Origin: Nocardioides jiangsuensis
GTDB taxonomy: Bacteria; Actinomycetota; Actinomycetes; Propionibacteriales; Nocardioidaceae
Assembly: GCF_019679455.1 (NCBI RefSeq)
Contig: NZ_JAIEZQ010000002.1
Coordinates: 1,364,001-1,428,000 of the forward strand
Direction of reading: 5' to 3'
DNA length: 64,000 nucleotides
Shown: positions 1 to 8,627 of the stretch, one piece after another
Position numbering within the stretch: the stretch's first letter is position 1
How the letters are laid out: each line of letters starts with the position of its first letter
Notes under the pieces: generated by a model
Database searches by the model: none
What the model was told of the DNA's origin: nothing
Seen by the model: the letters and a program-made list of their open reading frames with translations, nothing else
Translations under genes and position numbers: made by a program

Positions 1-362
1 TGGCGACGGTCCTCGTCGCAGCCATCGGCATCCTCTACGTGGGGTACCTGGGGCACGGCCGCATGCCGTTCGCCCACGACACCCGGGGGATGGCGGCGAT
101 GGGGTTAGCACTGGGGGTGACCGCGTTCGTCGTGGTCAGGAACGGCGACAAGTACGACCGGGTCGGACAGCTCGAGACCGGTCTCGCGGTGGTGGCCCTG
201 GCGTTCGGCATGGGCGCCATGGTGCTGGCGGAGGGCACCGTCGCGGAGAACCTGCTGGCGGCGTACGTGGTGGTGCTGCTCGCCGTGTGGGGTCTCGAGC
301 TGCTGGACCACGCGGGCCTGGTGCCGGGGCACGCCCCTCCGAAGGAGATGACCCGCACCTGA
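1..362 (+). CDS. small multi-spanning membrane protein, 5' end at window edge
   Basis: The reading frame is open from the first bases; the window begins with TG GCG ACG, so the initiator may be the codon cut by the edge. The visible part of about 119 residues has roughly four hydrophobic stretches separated by short charged loops, and the C-terminus (HAPPKEMTRT) is polar. This suggests a small integral membrane protein. I do not recognise the family. An internal GTG at 39 would remove the first hydrophobic segment, so I prefer the longer frame. The gene converges on the next minus-strand gene with a 12-nt gap. Confidence 0.55.
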   Translation, partial: ATVLVAAIGILYVGYLGHGRMPFAHDTRGMAAMGLALGVTAFVVVRNGDKYDRVGQLETGLAVVALAFGMGAMVLAEGTVAENLLAAYVVVLLAVWGLELLDHAGLVPGHAPPKEMTRT

Positions 363-374
363 CCCCCGGCCAGC

Positions 375-995
375 TCAGCCGAGCCGGCCGGACCGCTCCA
401 GCCGGGCGGCCTGCTCGAGCTGCTCGGCCATGGTGAGCAGCCGCGCCGCCGAGAGGTCCGAGGTGTACGTCGTCCCCGCCGTGTCCGGCGGCAGATGGGC
501 CCGGCCGACGGAGCACACGCGGGCGAACGCCGCGGCACGGGAGAGCGTGTCCGCGAAGTCACCCGTGGCCACGCCACGCAGCACCTGGTCGGCGAGCTGG
601 CGGACCTCCTCGGGCCCCGGCGGGTCGACCACGCCGGCGACGACCTCGTGCACCGGCGTGTGCCGGCGGCCGGCGTCGAACTCACGGGCCGCGGACGTGG
701 CGTCGGCGTACACCCAGGAACGCAGCAGGTAGAGCCGCCACAGGCAGCCGGCGAGGGAGTCGGCGGGGGAGCCCGACCAGAGGTCCGCGAGGGTGTCGAG
801 CCCCTCGACCTCCGCGAGGGACACCACGCGCTCCACGACCTCGGCGTCCTGGCTGCCCTGCGCGCCGCGCACCAGCAGCGTCGCGGCACGGTCGGCGGCC
901 TCGCTGCGCACGGCCGGGTCCTCCTCGCCGGGCATCGTCTCGAAGTGACGCGCGCCGGGAAGAGCGGGACGGTGGTGTCGTGGCGTGTCGGACAT
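375..995 (-). CDS. hypothetical protein, helical, soluble
   Basis: This 206-residue protein has no signal peptide or membrane segment. It is rich in Ala, Leu, Arg and acidic residues and is predicted largely helical. I do not recognise a domain. It lies 10 nt downstream of the FUSC-type gene on the same strand and could be co-transcribed with it. It also has its own TAGTCT box 7 nt before the ATG, inside the end of that gene, which would give a leaderless transcript. The composition matches the rest of the chromosome, so it is probably a lineage-restricted actinobacterial protein. No function is proposed. Confidence 0.7.
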   Translation of the reverse strand: MSDTPRHHRPALPGARHFETMPGEEDPAVRSEAADRAATLLVRGAQGSQDAEVVERVVSLAEVEGLDTLADLWSGSPADSLAGCLWRLYLLRSWVYADATSAAREFDAGRRHTPVHEVVAGVVDPPGPEEVRQLADQVLRGVATGDFADTLSRAAAFARVCSVGRAHLPPDTAGTTYTSDLSAARLLTMAEQLEQAARLERSGRLG

Positions 996-1002
996 CTCGA
1001 CC

Positions 1003-1008
1003 AGACTA
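1003..1008 (-). promoter_or_regulatory. leaderless -10 box for the 375-995 gene
   Basis: TAGTCT on the minus strand ends 7 nt before the ATG at 995. It fits the TAnnnT-N6/7-start pattern seen repeatedly in this window and overlaps the stop of the upstream gene. Confidence 0.45.
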
Positions 1009-2112
1009 CGACCGCGCGGGCGGGATGGCGTCGGTTGCCTCGAGGACGTCCATCCCGGTCAGCTGGAGCAGGTCGACGATGATCGAGCGGATCTGCGCGA
1101 GGACCACGTCAGCGGACAGGTCGCTGGTGCGCTCCACCTGCGCGGTGCCCTCGGCGATGCGCAGCAGCGGCGCCCGCAGCTCGGTGGCCATCTCCTCGCG
1201 CTCGAGCGCCGCCGCCATCTCGTCGGTGGTGTCCGCAAGGTCCCTGAGCAGCAGCGCGTACGACCCGGGCACCGGCTGCCGGTGGTAGTTGGCGACTGCG
1301 ACCCGGCGCACGAGAACGCGGGTGTTGCGCATGGCCCGGTCCATCGGCTCGACGAGCTCGGCCATCCGGCGGACCTGCCCCTTGTGCCGCCGCCGGAACG
1401 GGGACGACGCCACCACTGAGAGCCCCTCGTCGGCGGCGGCCTGCATCTCGCGGATGAGCGGGTCGGTGGTCCGTGCGTTGGCGAGCATGTCGAGCGCGCG
1501 GTCCACGTCGCCGTCCACGGCGCTCTCCGAGGCGGCCCGCAGCAGCGAGGCGATCTTGCGCACCACCACCGCGGCGCGCTCCCTCGGACGGCGCAGCGGC
1601 GCCCGCGGCACCACGGCCGCGGCGAGCAGCGCGACGGAGCCGCCGACGAGCGCGTCGGTCCACCGGGTCATCGCCTGTCCGGGGTCCGGCAGCAGGGTCA
1701 CCACGATGATCGACTGCACCGCCGCCTGGGTCACGAACAGGCCGCTGGAGTCGAGCAGGAACGCCGCGGACATCGCCAGCGCCACCACCAGGGCGAGCTG
1801 CCACCACCCGGTGCCGAGTGCCATCACGAGCAGGTCGGCCGTGAACACGCCCACGGTCACCCCGATCGTGACCTCGGCCACACGCCGCAGCCGCTGCCCG
1901 TAGCTCGTGCCGAGGCTGACCACCGCGGCGATCGGCGCGAAGAACGGGATCTCGTGGCCGAGCAGCTCCTTGGCCACGACCCAGGCGACGGCCGCGGCGA
2001 CCGCGGCCTGCCCGATGTGCCACGCCTTCGACCGCAGCCGCGCGACCCGCGCACGCGCCGAGGTACGTCCCACCGCCCACGCCCGGTCCAACGGTCCGCT
2101 CTGCACACTCAC
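1006..2112 (-). CDS. FUSC / aromatic acid exporter family membrane protein
   Basis: This 368-residue protein has an N-terminal block of about six hydrophobic helices (roughly residues 30-170) and a long cytosolic helical C-terminus. This is the layout of the FUSC/DUF939 family, related to aromatic acid exporters such as AaeB. The stretch around ELLGHEIPFFAPIAAVVSL is typical of the first FUSC helices. The family is associated with efflux of aromatic or other small organic acids across the inner membrane; the substrate here is unknown. The start is GTG at 2112, followed by AGT GTG. It is divergent from the aldo/keto reductase, with a 38-nt gap, and runs into the 375-995 gene. Confidence 0.85.
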   Translation of the reverse strand: MSVQSGPLDRAWAVGRTSARARVARLRSKAWHIGQAAVAAAVAWVVAKELLGHEIPFFAPIAAVVSLGTSYGQRLRRVAEVTIGVTVGVFTADLLVMALGTGWWQLALVVALAMSAAFLLDSSGLFVTQAAVQSIIVVTLLPDPGQAMTRWTDALVGGSVALLAAAVVPRAPLRRPRERAAVVVRKIASLLRAASESAVDGDVDRALDMLANARTTDPLIREMQAAADEGLSVVASSPFRRRHKGQVRRMAELVEPMDRAMRNTRVLVRRVAVANYHRQPVPGSYALLLRDLADTTDEMAAALEREEMATELRAPLLRIAEGTAQVERTSDLSADVVLAQIRSIIVDLLQLTGMDVLEATDAIPPARS

Positions 2113-2138
2113 AGGCTTGATGCTGCCAGACCCACCCC

Positions 2139-2144
2139 TATGGT
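2139..2144 (+). promoter_or_regulatory. leaderless -10 box of aldo/keto reductase gene
   Basis: TATGGT followed by 6 nt (tgagcc) and ATG 2151. There is no Shine-Dalgarno sequence, so translation probably starts at the transcript 5' end. Confidence 0.55.
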
Positions 2145-2150
2145 TGAGCC

Positions 2151-3011
2151 ATGCAGCAGCGACGACTCGGTGACATCAACGTGAGCGCGATCGGTCTCGG
2201 CGCAATGCCGATGTCGGTGCGGGAGACCAACGACGAGGACCTGGCGGTCCGGACCATCCACCGGGCGCTCGACGAGGGCGTCAGCCTGATCGACACCGCC
2301 GACGCGTACTCCGTCGACGAGGCCGCCTTCGGGCACAACGAGGAGCTGATCGCCCGGGCGCTGCGGTCGTACGGCGCCGGCAGCGAGCACGTGCTCGTCG
2401 CCACCAAGGGCGGCCACACCCGTGAGGGCACGGAGTGGACGCTCAACGGCCGCCCGGACTACCTCCGCAAGGCGTGCGAGGGGTCGCTGCGCCGGCTCGG
2501 CGTCGAGGCGATCGGCCTCTACCAGCACCACCGCCCCGACCCCGAGGTCGACTACGCGGACACCATCGGCGGCCTGAAGGAGCTCATCGACGACGGCCTG
2601 ATCGTCGGGGCCGGCATCTCCAACGCCGACCCCGCGCAGATCGAGCTGGCCCGCGAGATCCTCGGCGACGGCCTGGTCGCGGTGCAGAACCAGTACTCCC
2701 CGAAGTTCCGCAGCTCGCAGCCCGAGCTCGACCTGTGCGACAAGTACGGCATCGCGTTCCTGCCGTGGAGCCCGCTCGGCGGGATGAGCGAGGCGGGCCA
2801 GCTCGGCGACCGGTTCTCGGTCTTCGCCGAGGTCGGTCGCACCTACGACGCGACCGCGCAGCAGGTCGCCCTGGCGTGGGAGCTCGCGCAGTCCCCGGTG
2901 GTCATCCCGATCCCCGGCGCGAGCCGTCCCGAGTCGGTCACCGCCTCGGCGCAGGCCGCCGACCTGGTGCTCGCCCCCGAGGACCTCGAGAGGCTCGACG
3001 CCACCGCGTGA
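2151..3011 (+). CDS. aldo/keto reductase
   Basis: This is a 286-residue cytosolic (alpha/beta)8-barrel oxidoreductase that uses NADPH to reduce carbonyl substrates. The AKR tetrad is visible: Asp and Tyr in IDTADAYS, Lys in VATKGGH, and His in LYQHHRPD. The C-terminal IPGASRPESV segment is the cofactor phosphate-binding region. The length is normal for the family (about 280-330). The ATG at 2151 is supported by a leaderless-type -10 box. The substrate cannot be read from sequence. It converges on a lipoprotein gene across a strong stem-loop. Confidence 0.92.
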   Translation: MQQRRLGDINVSAIGLGAMPMSVRETNDEDLAVRTIHRALDEGVSLIDTADAYSVDEAAFGHNEELIARALRSYGAGSEHVLVATKGGHTREGTEWTLNGRPDYLRKACEGSLRRLGVEAIGLYQHHRPDPEVDYADTIGGLKELIDDGLIVGAGISNADPAQIELAREILGDGLVAVQNQYSPKFRSSQPELDLCDKYGIAFLPWSPLGGMSEAGQLGDRFSVFAEVGRTYDATAQQVALAWELAQSPVVIPIPGASRPESVTASAQAADLVLAPEDLERLDATA

Positions 3012-3014
3012 GCC

Positions 3015-3048
3015 GCGTCGCCGGGCGTCGTACGGCGCCCGGCGACGC
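3015..3048. terminator. bidirectional stem-loop between convergent genes
   Basis: A perfect 13-bp GC-rich stem (left arm 3015-3027, right arm 3036-3048) with an 8-nt loop lies 4 nt after the reductase stop and 15 nt from the stop of the opposing lipoprotein gene. There is no T tract, which is common for actinobacterial terminators. Confidence 0.65.
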
Positions 3049-3062
3049 GCACGCGCCCGGCC

Positions 3063-3947
3063 TCAGCCGGCCTTCGTCGCCGCTCGCTGCACCGCGGCGA
3101 CCATCGGCTCCTCGCCAGCGGGGTAGTCATAGTCCTGCGCGGCCAGCCGCATCTGCAGCACCGAGATCCGGGAGCCGACCCGGGTGATGCCCTGCGCGTC
3201 GAAGTACGTCTCCTCGGACGTCCCCTCGACCGGGCCGTAGGTGAGCAGGTACCAGCCGCCGACCCCGGTGGACACGTCGACCGTGGTCAGCCCGCCGACG
3301 TCACGACGGTCGTAGCCCTTCAGCTCCTCGTCGCACTGGGCGCGCCAGGACTTGAGAACCTCGAAGGCCCGCTTCGCGTTCATCTCGTCGCCGAAGTCCG
3401 CGACCAGCTGGCTCGCGGTGACCTTCTCCGCCGCCGTCGCGGGGGTGAAGGTGCGCACCGCGACCTCGCCGGCACCGATCGAGGTCATCGCGAACTTGTG
3501 GCAGGTGCCGAACGGCTTGCGGCCCTCGCTGGTGCGCGTGGTGGCGGTGGTCCAGGTGAAGTCCTCGTCGAACCCGGGCAGCTCCTCGGCGGTGAGCAGC
3601 CGTGCCCGCATCGGCGCCGACGCCTCCGGGGCCACGACGGTGACCGCCGCGGGCGCCTGCTGCGCCGCGGGGGACTGCGACGGGGTCGGGCTCGGCTCCT
3701 GGCTCACCTGCTCCACGGGCGTGGGGGAGGGCGTCGGTGCCGCGGACGTGCTCGGGGCGGAGGACACGGACGCCGAGGGCGACGGGCTCGGCGACGCCGA
3801 CCCGCCGTCCCCGGGCTCCACGGTGACCGTCGGGCGGGACCGGGTCACCTCGAGCTCCCCCGACGGGGAGCAGCCGGTGGCGACGGCCGCCACGGCGAGG
3901 GCGGAGACGGCGAGGCCGAGGCGGTGGCGGCGACGCTGGAGGCGCAT
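3063..3947 (-). CDS. secreted lipoprotein with Pro/Ser/Thr-rich linker and sensor-like domain
   Basis: This 294-residue protein has a Sec signal and lipobox (AVATGC, lipidated Cys26). A long Ser/Pro/Thr linker (about 45-95) is followed by a folded domain (about 105-294) with two conserved-looking cysteines (GTCHKF, RAQCDEEL). The domain resembles the extracellular sensor-like domains of the PknH C-terminal type found in actinobacterial lipoproteins; that match is my judgement, not a search result. It should sit on the outer face of the membrane. A TAGGAC box lies 6 nt before the ATG, a weaker form of the leaderless pattern. It is divergent from an orphan solute-binding lipoprotein. Confidence 0.72.
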   Translation of the reverse strand: MRLQRRRHRLGLAVSALAVAAVATGCSPSGELEVTRSRPTVTVEPGDGGSASPSPSPSASVSSAPSTSAAPTPSPTPVEQVSQEPSPTPSQSPAAQQAPAAVTVVAPEASAPMRARLLTAEELPGFDEDFTWTTATTRTSEGRKPFGTCHKFAMTSIGAGEVAVRTFTPATAAEKVTASQLVADFGDEMNAKRAFEVLKSWRAQCDEELKGYDRRDVGGLTTVDVSTGVGGWYLLTYGPVEGTSEETYFDAQGITRVGSRISVLQMRLAAQDYDYPAGEEPMVAAVQRAATKAG

Positions 3948-4123
3948 GGCGTGGTCCTACTTCCCGAGTCAGGTGCGAGAGACCCGGTCCGGCGTACCGG
4001 GTGCTGGAGGAAACCCTAGGGCTGGTGGGGGCAACGCCACATGAATGGAGCGCTGAACGGCGTGCGTGTCCCGGTACGGTGTGCAGAGGTCTGGCAGAGA
4101 AGTACGAGCAGGGAGGGGTGCGG

Positions 4124-5479
4124 GTGGCTGCGGCACGCAGGCGGCACGTCGTGACGAGCGCTCTGGTGCTGTGCACGCTGGCGGCCGGATGCACCGGCCC
4201 GGCGGCGGAGGCGCCCGGGAGCAGCCCCGGCACCTCGCCGGCCTCGGCGTCCCCCTCGGACCCGCCGGCCGAGCCGGTCACGCTGACCTTCGCCGTCTAC
4301 GGCTCCCGGGGCAGCATCGCGGCCTACGACGAGCTCGCGCGCTCCTTCACCAAGAACAACCCCCGCATCACCGTCGAGGTCAAGCGCGCCCCCGACGTCA
4401 CCGACGCGATGGCCTCCTACGAGCGGGCCTACGCCGAGGGGAACCCGCCCGACGTGTTCCTCGTCGACCACGACCACCTGCCCGCCCTCGTCGAGCAGGA
4501 CATGGTGCAGCCGGTCGACGGCCTGCTCGAGGAGCGTGACCTCGACTTCGGCGACGGCTACCAGCGCGACGGCCTCGAGTCGTTCGCCGCCTCGGACGCG
4601 CTCCAGTGCATGCCGCACGACGTCTCCCCGACGGTCGTCTACTACAACAAGGACCTCGTCGACCTGACCCGGCTCGTGGAGGAGGGGGAGACGCCGCCGA
4701 ACGCCGAGGACGGCTGGACCTGGGAGGAGTTCAGCCTGGCCGCCCGTCAGGCGTCCCGGGTCAAGGGCAAGGGCGTCTACATCGAGCCCACCCTGCGGGC
4801 GCTCGCGCCGTTCGTGTGGTCGGCAGGTGCCGACATCGTCGACGACGTCCAGGACCCCACCACGCTCACCCTCTCCGAGGGCGACACCCGCGAGGCGCTG
4901 GAGGAGGTGCTGGCCCTGGTCCGCGACCCGCTGGTCACGCCGACCCGCGCGGAGCTCGCGGAGGAGGACGCGCTCAGCCGCTTCCGGCAGGGCCGCCTCG
5001 GCATGATCCTCGGCACCCGCGCGCTCACCCCCACGCTGCGCGCCCAGGAGGACCTCGACTTCGACGTGATGCCGCTGCCCAGCCTCGGGCGGTTCCGCAC
5101 GGTCTCGGACATGACGGGCTACTGCATCTCCTCGGGCACCGACCACGTGCAGGAGGCGGCGGACTTCCTGGCCTTCGCGGTGGGGCGTGAGGGGGCGACG
5201 ATCACGTCCACGCCCGGCTACGTCGTGCCGTCCAACGTGAGCGTGGCGAACTCGCCGGCCTTCTCCCAGCCGGGCAAGCCGCCGGAGAGCTCCTTCATCT
5301 TCAACGAGGGCGTACGGCGGACGCAGCCCACGCCGTTCGTGACCGAGTGGCCGGCCTTGAACGCACGGGTCGAGCCGATGCTGAACCGGCTGTTCTACTG
5401 GCCTGTGGTCGACCTCGACGTGCTGCTCGAGGACATCGACACCACGTCGCAGGCGGTCCTGGCTCCCGAGGAGGAGTGA
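4124..5479 (+). CDS. extracellular solute-binding lipoprotein (ABC transporter family 1 type)
   Basis: The protein of about 451 residues has a lipobox (LAAGC, Cys23) followed by a family-1 substrate-binding protein fold. VTLTFAVYGSRG starts the first beta strand, NPPDVFLVDHD is the hinge-proximal segment, and VVYYNKDLVD is a classic sugar-binder motif. The start GTG 4124 is chosen because GGGAGG at 4111-4116 lies 7 nt upstream; the longer frame from 4001 would bury the signal peptide. Such proteins usually capture sugars or oligosaccharides for an ABC importer. No permease or ATPase genes are adjacent, so it is an orphan binder here. Confidence 0.85.
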   Translation: MAAARRRHVVTSALVLCTLAAGCTGPAAEAPGSSPGTSPASASPSDPPAEPVTLTFAVYGSRGSIAAYDELARSFTKNNPRITVEVKRAPDVTDAMASYERAYAEGNPPDVFLVDHDHLPALVEQDMVQPVDGLLEERDLDFGDGYQRDGLESFAASDALQCMPHDVSPTVVYYNKDLVDLTRLVEEGETPPNAEDGWTWEEFSLAARQASRVKGKGVYIEPTLRALAPFVWSAGADIVDDVQDPTTLTLSEGDTREALEEVLALVRDPLVTPTRAELAEEDALSRFRQGRLGMILGTRALTPTLRAQEDLDFDVMPLPSLGRFRTVSDMTGYCISSGTDHVQEAADFLAFAVGREGATITSTPGYVVPSNVSVANSPAFSQPGKPPESSFIFNEGVRRTQPTPFVTEWPALNARVEPMLNRLFYWPVVDLDVLLEDIDTTSQAVLAPEEE

Positions 5480-5483
5480 GCCC

Positions 5484-5511
5484 GGCGCCGGAGGCGTGAC
5501 GCCATGGCGCC
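5484..5511. terminator. stem-loop between convergent genes
   Basis: Arms GGCGCC (5484-5489 and 5506-5511) with an inner GGCG/CGCC pairing lie between the stop of the solute-binding protein gene and the stop of the RNase D-like gene. It probably serves both strands. Confidence 0.45.
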
Positions 5512-5519
5512 TGGAACGG

Positions 5520-6887
5520 CTACCGCCGCTGGGCCGCCTGCTCGTCGGCCTTCTGCTCCGCGGACTCGCGCGCCTGCTCGTCCACGGTCGCCTCGGCCGT
5601 GACGATCGCCTTCACGAGTAGGTCCGTGGCGAGCTCGACCTGCCACTCGCGCGCGCCGAGCGCACGCAGCCGGTCGGCCACCGCGTCGGACAGGTCGCGC
5701 TCGTCGGCGTCCGGCGGCTCCCACATCACCCGGCGCACGTAGTCCGGGGTCACCAGGTTCTCGACGGGCAGCTTGAGCCCGTGCGCACGGGCGCTGAGCT
5801 CGGTGCGGGCAGTGCTCAGCCGCGCCGCCGCCACCGGGTCACGGTCGACCCAGGCACGGGGCGGCGGCGGCCCGTCGTACCGCGCGGCCACGGGCGGCAG
5901 CTCGTCGTCGGGCATGGCCCGGGCGCGGCGGATCGCGTCGACCCACTGGGCGGCGTAGCGTTCGGCCCCCCGGCCCTTGAAGCCCTTGAGCCCGAGCAGC
6001 GAGGCGCGGTCGCGGGGCAGCGCGTTGGCGGCCTCGACGATCGCGGCGTCGGGGATGATCCGGCCCGGCGTCACGTCACGCTGCGAAGCGATCGCGTCGC
6101 GCGCCTGCCACAGCTCGCGGACCGCGGCCAGCGACCGGCGGCCACGGGCCCGGTGCATGCCGGAGGTGCGCCGCCACGGGTCCTGCCGCGGACCCGACGG
6201 AGCGGCGTTGACGAGGTGCTCGAACTCCTGGCGTGCCCACTCGGTCTTGCCGGTCTCGTCGAGCTCGGTGGCGAGCGCGTCGCGCAGCTCGATCAGCACC
6301 TCGACGTCGAGCGCGGCGTACTCCAGCCACGGTGCGGGCAGCGGCCGGGTGGACCAGTCGACCGCGGAGTGCTCCTTGCGCATGCGGCGCCCGACGATCG
6401 TCTCCACCAGCGTGGCCAGGCCGACGCGCGGGTAGCCGAGCAGCCGGCCGGCGAGCTCGGTGTCGAACAGCGACGCGGGACGGAGACCGAGCTCGGTGAG
6501 GCAGGGCAGGTCCTGGGTGGCGGCGTGGAGGATCCACTCGACGCCGTCGAGCGCGTCGTTGAGCGCGGTCATGTCCGCGAACGAGATCGGGTCGACCAGC
6601 GCGGAGCCGGCGCCCTCGCGGCGCAGCTGGATCAGGTAGGCGCGGGCGGAGTAGCGGTAGCCGGACGCGCGCTCGGCGTCGATCGCGACCGGTCCGGATC
6701 CGGCGCCGAACAGCCCGACCGCCTCGGCGAGGGCGGGCTCGGTGTCGATCACCGGAGGGAGGCCGTCACGCAGCTCGAGCAGCGGGGCGCGCACCTCCTC
6801 GGGCGCGGACTCGGATGCGCCGGACGCCCCGGTCGCCGGGTCGTCCTCGGCGGTGGGCGGGGTGCTGCCGTTGTCTGAGCGGTGCAT
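5520..6887 (-). CDS. RNase D-like 3'-5' exonuclease with HRDC domain
   Basis: This 455-residue protein has an acidic N-terminal tail, then a DEDD-type 3'-5' exonuclease domain (about 50-230). The motifs are [10 protein letters not shown] (Exo I), [11 protein letters not shown] (Exo II) and [12 protein letters not shown] (Exo III with Tyr). An HRDC domain follows (about 250-340). This is ribonuclease D architecture, trimming the 3' ends of tRNA and other RNAs. The ATG 6887 overlaps the stop of the DUF3000 gene by one base (TGATG), indicating translational coupling. The C-terminus is rich in charged residues. The longer upstream frame is discarded because it overlaps DUF3000. Confidence 0.88.
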   Translation of the reverse strand: MHRSDNGSTPPTAEDDPATGASGASESAPEEVRAPLLELRDGLPPVIDTEPALAEAVGLFGAGSGPVAIDAERASGYRYSARAYLIQLRREGAGSALVDPISFADMTALNDALDGVEWILHAATQDLPCLTELGLRPASLFDTELAGRLLGYPRVGLATLVETIVGRRMRKEHSAVDWSTRPLPAPWLEYAALDVEVLIELRDALATELDETGKTEWARQEFEHLVNAAPSGPRQDPWRRTSGMHRARGRRSLAAVRELWQARDAIASQRDVTPGRIIPDAAIVEAANALPRDRASLLGLKGFKGRGAERYAAQWVDAIRRARAMPDDELPPVAARYDGPPPPRAWVDRDPVAAARLSTARTELSARAHGLKLPVENLVTPDYVRRVMWEPPDADERDLSDAVADRLRALGAREWQVELATDLLVKAIVTAEATVDEQARESAEQKADEQAAQRR

Positions 6888-7486
6888 CAGGGGCGGCCGC
6901 GCTGTCCTCGGCGGCTGGGCAGCGGCGCGACGCCCTCCGGCACCGGCGGGAGGCCCGCGGCGGTGCAGAGCAGCTCGCCCCAGGCCTCGACATGGTCGGA
7001 GATGTCGCCGACCGGGGTCCACGAGGCGCGGATCTCCAGCTGCGCGGTCGCCCCCTCCTCGGACATGCTCCCGAAGCTCTCGGAGGCCACCTTGGTCACG
7101 GTCCCGGACGACGCGGCGTACTCGGCACCGTGTGCGGTCAGCGCCTCGGTCAGCCAGGACCAGCCGACCTCGCCGAGCAGCGGGTCGTTGGCCATCTCCG
7201 GGTCGATCTCGGCGCGGGCGTAGGCGACGCAGCGGAAGGTGCCCTCCCACGCGTCGTTGCCCGCGGGGTCGTGCAGCAGCACGATGCGCCCGGTCCCGAC
7301 GTCGTCGCCGTCGACGGTGACGTCGGCCGAGAGCGCGGAGGCGTACGGCGCGATGCGTTGCGGCGCCGGCATCTCCTCACAGAAGATCTCCGGTCGGAGG
7401 CGTGCGGTGCGCATCTGGTCGACGGCGACCCGAAATGCTTCGGGGGTGGTCGGTGCCTCCACACGGGGCTCTTGTCGTGCGGCCAT
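6887..7486 (-). CDS. DUF3000 family protein
   Basis: This 199-residue soluble protein belongs to the actinobacterial DUF3000 family, whose function is unknown. Recognisable segments are [17 protein letters not shown] and the central [20 protein letters not shown] block. The tail [10 protein letters not shown] is basic and may be disordered. It is the first gene of a two-gene unit with the RNase D-like gene, sharing one base, and is divergent from hemE; I recall this neighbourhood as common in actinobacteria. TAGCAT with a 6-nt spacer precedes the ATG, indicating a leaderless mRNA. The pairing suggests an RNA-related role, but that is inference. Confidence 0.85.
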   Translation of the reverse strand: MAARQEPRVEAPTTPEAFRVAVDQMRTARLRPEIFCEEMPAPQRIAPYASALSADVTVDGDDVGTGRIVLLHDPAGNDAWEGTFRCVAYARAEIDPEMANDPLLGEVGWSWLTEALTAHGAEYAASSGTVTKVASESFGSMSEEGATAQLEIRASWTPVGDISDHVEAWGELLCTAAGLPPVPEGVAPLPSRRGQRGRP

Positions 7487-7492
7487 GGGCTC

Positions 7493-7498
7493 ATGCTA
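7493..7498 (-). promoter_or_regulatory. leaderless -10 box of DUF3000-rnd unit
   Basis: TAGCAT on the minus strand, 6-nt spacer gagccc, then ATG at 7486. Confidence 0.55.
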
Positions 7499-7555
7499 AG
7501 CCGCTTTCCCAGGACCGGTGCCTCGACTCGCCGCCTGACCTGGGAAGATCGACCC

Positions 7556-8608
7556 GTGCCTGCAGCCTCCACGACCGATCCGGCCGTCCACGACTCCGCC
7601 TTCCTCCGCGCCGCCCGTGGGGAGGAGGTGCCGCACACCCCGGTGTGGTTCATGCGCCAGGCAGGCCGTTCGCTGCCGGAGTACCGCAAGGTCCGCCAGG
7701 GCGTCGCGATGCTCGAGTCGTGCATGCGGCCCGACCTCGTCGTCGAGATCACGATGCAGCCGGTGCGCCGGTACGGCGTCGACGCCGCGATCTTCTTCTC
7801 CGACATCGTGCTGCCGCTCAAGGCGGTCGGTGTGGACCTCGACATCGTGCCCGGGGTGGGCCCGGTCGTCGCGAAGCCGGTGGCCACCCTTGAGGACGTC
7901 GCCGCGATCCCTGACCTCACCCCCGGGCACGTCTCGTTCGTCACCGAGTCCGTGCAGCGGCTCGTCGGCGAGCTCGGCGCGACCCCGCTGATCGGCTTCG
8001 CCGGTGCGCCGTTCACCGTGGCGTCGTACCTCGTCGAGGGCGGCCCGTCCAAGGAGCACGCCAAGACCAAGGCGATGATGTTCGGCGCCCCCGACGTGTG
8101 GGACGCGCTGATGCGCAAGATCGCCGGCATCTCCGCGGCGTACCTCCAGGTCCAGGTCGACGCCGGCGCCTCCGCCGTCCAGCTCTTCGACTCCTGGGCC
8201 GGCGCGATGGCGCCCGCCGACTACCGGCGCTACGTGATGCCGTACTCCTCGGAGGTCCTCGCGCACGCCGGGACGCTCGGCGTCCCGCGGATCCACTTCG
8301 GCGTCGGCACCGGCGAGCTGCTCGGGCTGATGGGTGAGGCCGGGGCCGACGTGGTCGGCGTCGACTGGCGGGTGCCGCTCGACGAGGGCGTACGCCGCGT
8401 CGGCGGCCGCGTCGTGCAGGGCAACCTGGACCCCTCGCTGGTGTTCGCGCCCACCGAGGTGATGCTGGAGCGCGCCGCGGACGTGCTGGAGCGGGGCCGC
8501 TCCGCGCCGGGCCACATCTTCAACCTCGGGCACGGCGTGATGCCCTCCACCGACCCCGACCAGCTCGCGCGGCTCACCGACTTCGTCCACGAGCACTCGG
8601 CCCGCTGA
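7556..8608 (+). CDS. hemE: uroporphyrinogen decarboxylase
   Basis: This 350-residue cytosolic enzyme decarboxylates the four acetate chains of uroporphyrinogen III to give coproporphyrinogen III. Signatures present are [16 protein letters not shown] near the N-terminus, the FFSDIVLPL segment carrying the catalytic Asp, [17 protein letters not shown], and FNLGHGVMP at the end. The length is normal. The GTG 7556 start follows GGGAAG (7542-7547) by 8 nt, and GAAGAT with a 6-nt spacer could also make the mRNA leaderless. With hemG and hemQ 1 kb downstream it covers the late steps of the coproporphyrin-dependent heme route. Confidence 0.96.
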   Translation: MPAASTTDPAVHDSAFLRAARGEEVPHTPVWFMRQAGRSLPEYRKVRQGVAMLESCMRPDLVVEITMQPVRRYGVDAAIFFSDIVLPLKAVGVDLDIVPGVGPVVAKPVATLEDVAAIPDLTPGHVSFVTESVQRLVGELGATPLIGFAGAPFTVASYLVEGGPSKEHAKTKAMMFGAPDVWDALMRKIAGISAAYLQVQVDAGASAVQLFDSWAGAMAPADYRRYVMPYSSEVLAHAGTLGVPRIHFGVGTGELLGLMGEAGADVVGVDWRVPLDEGVRRVGGRVVQGNLDPSLVFAPTEVMLERAADVLERGRSAPGHIFNLGHGVMPSTDPDQLARLTDFVHEHSAR

Positions 8609-8627
8609 CGGATCGGCTCCGGCCGGC

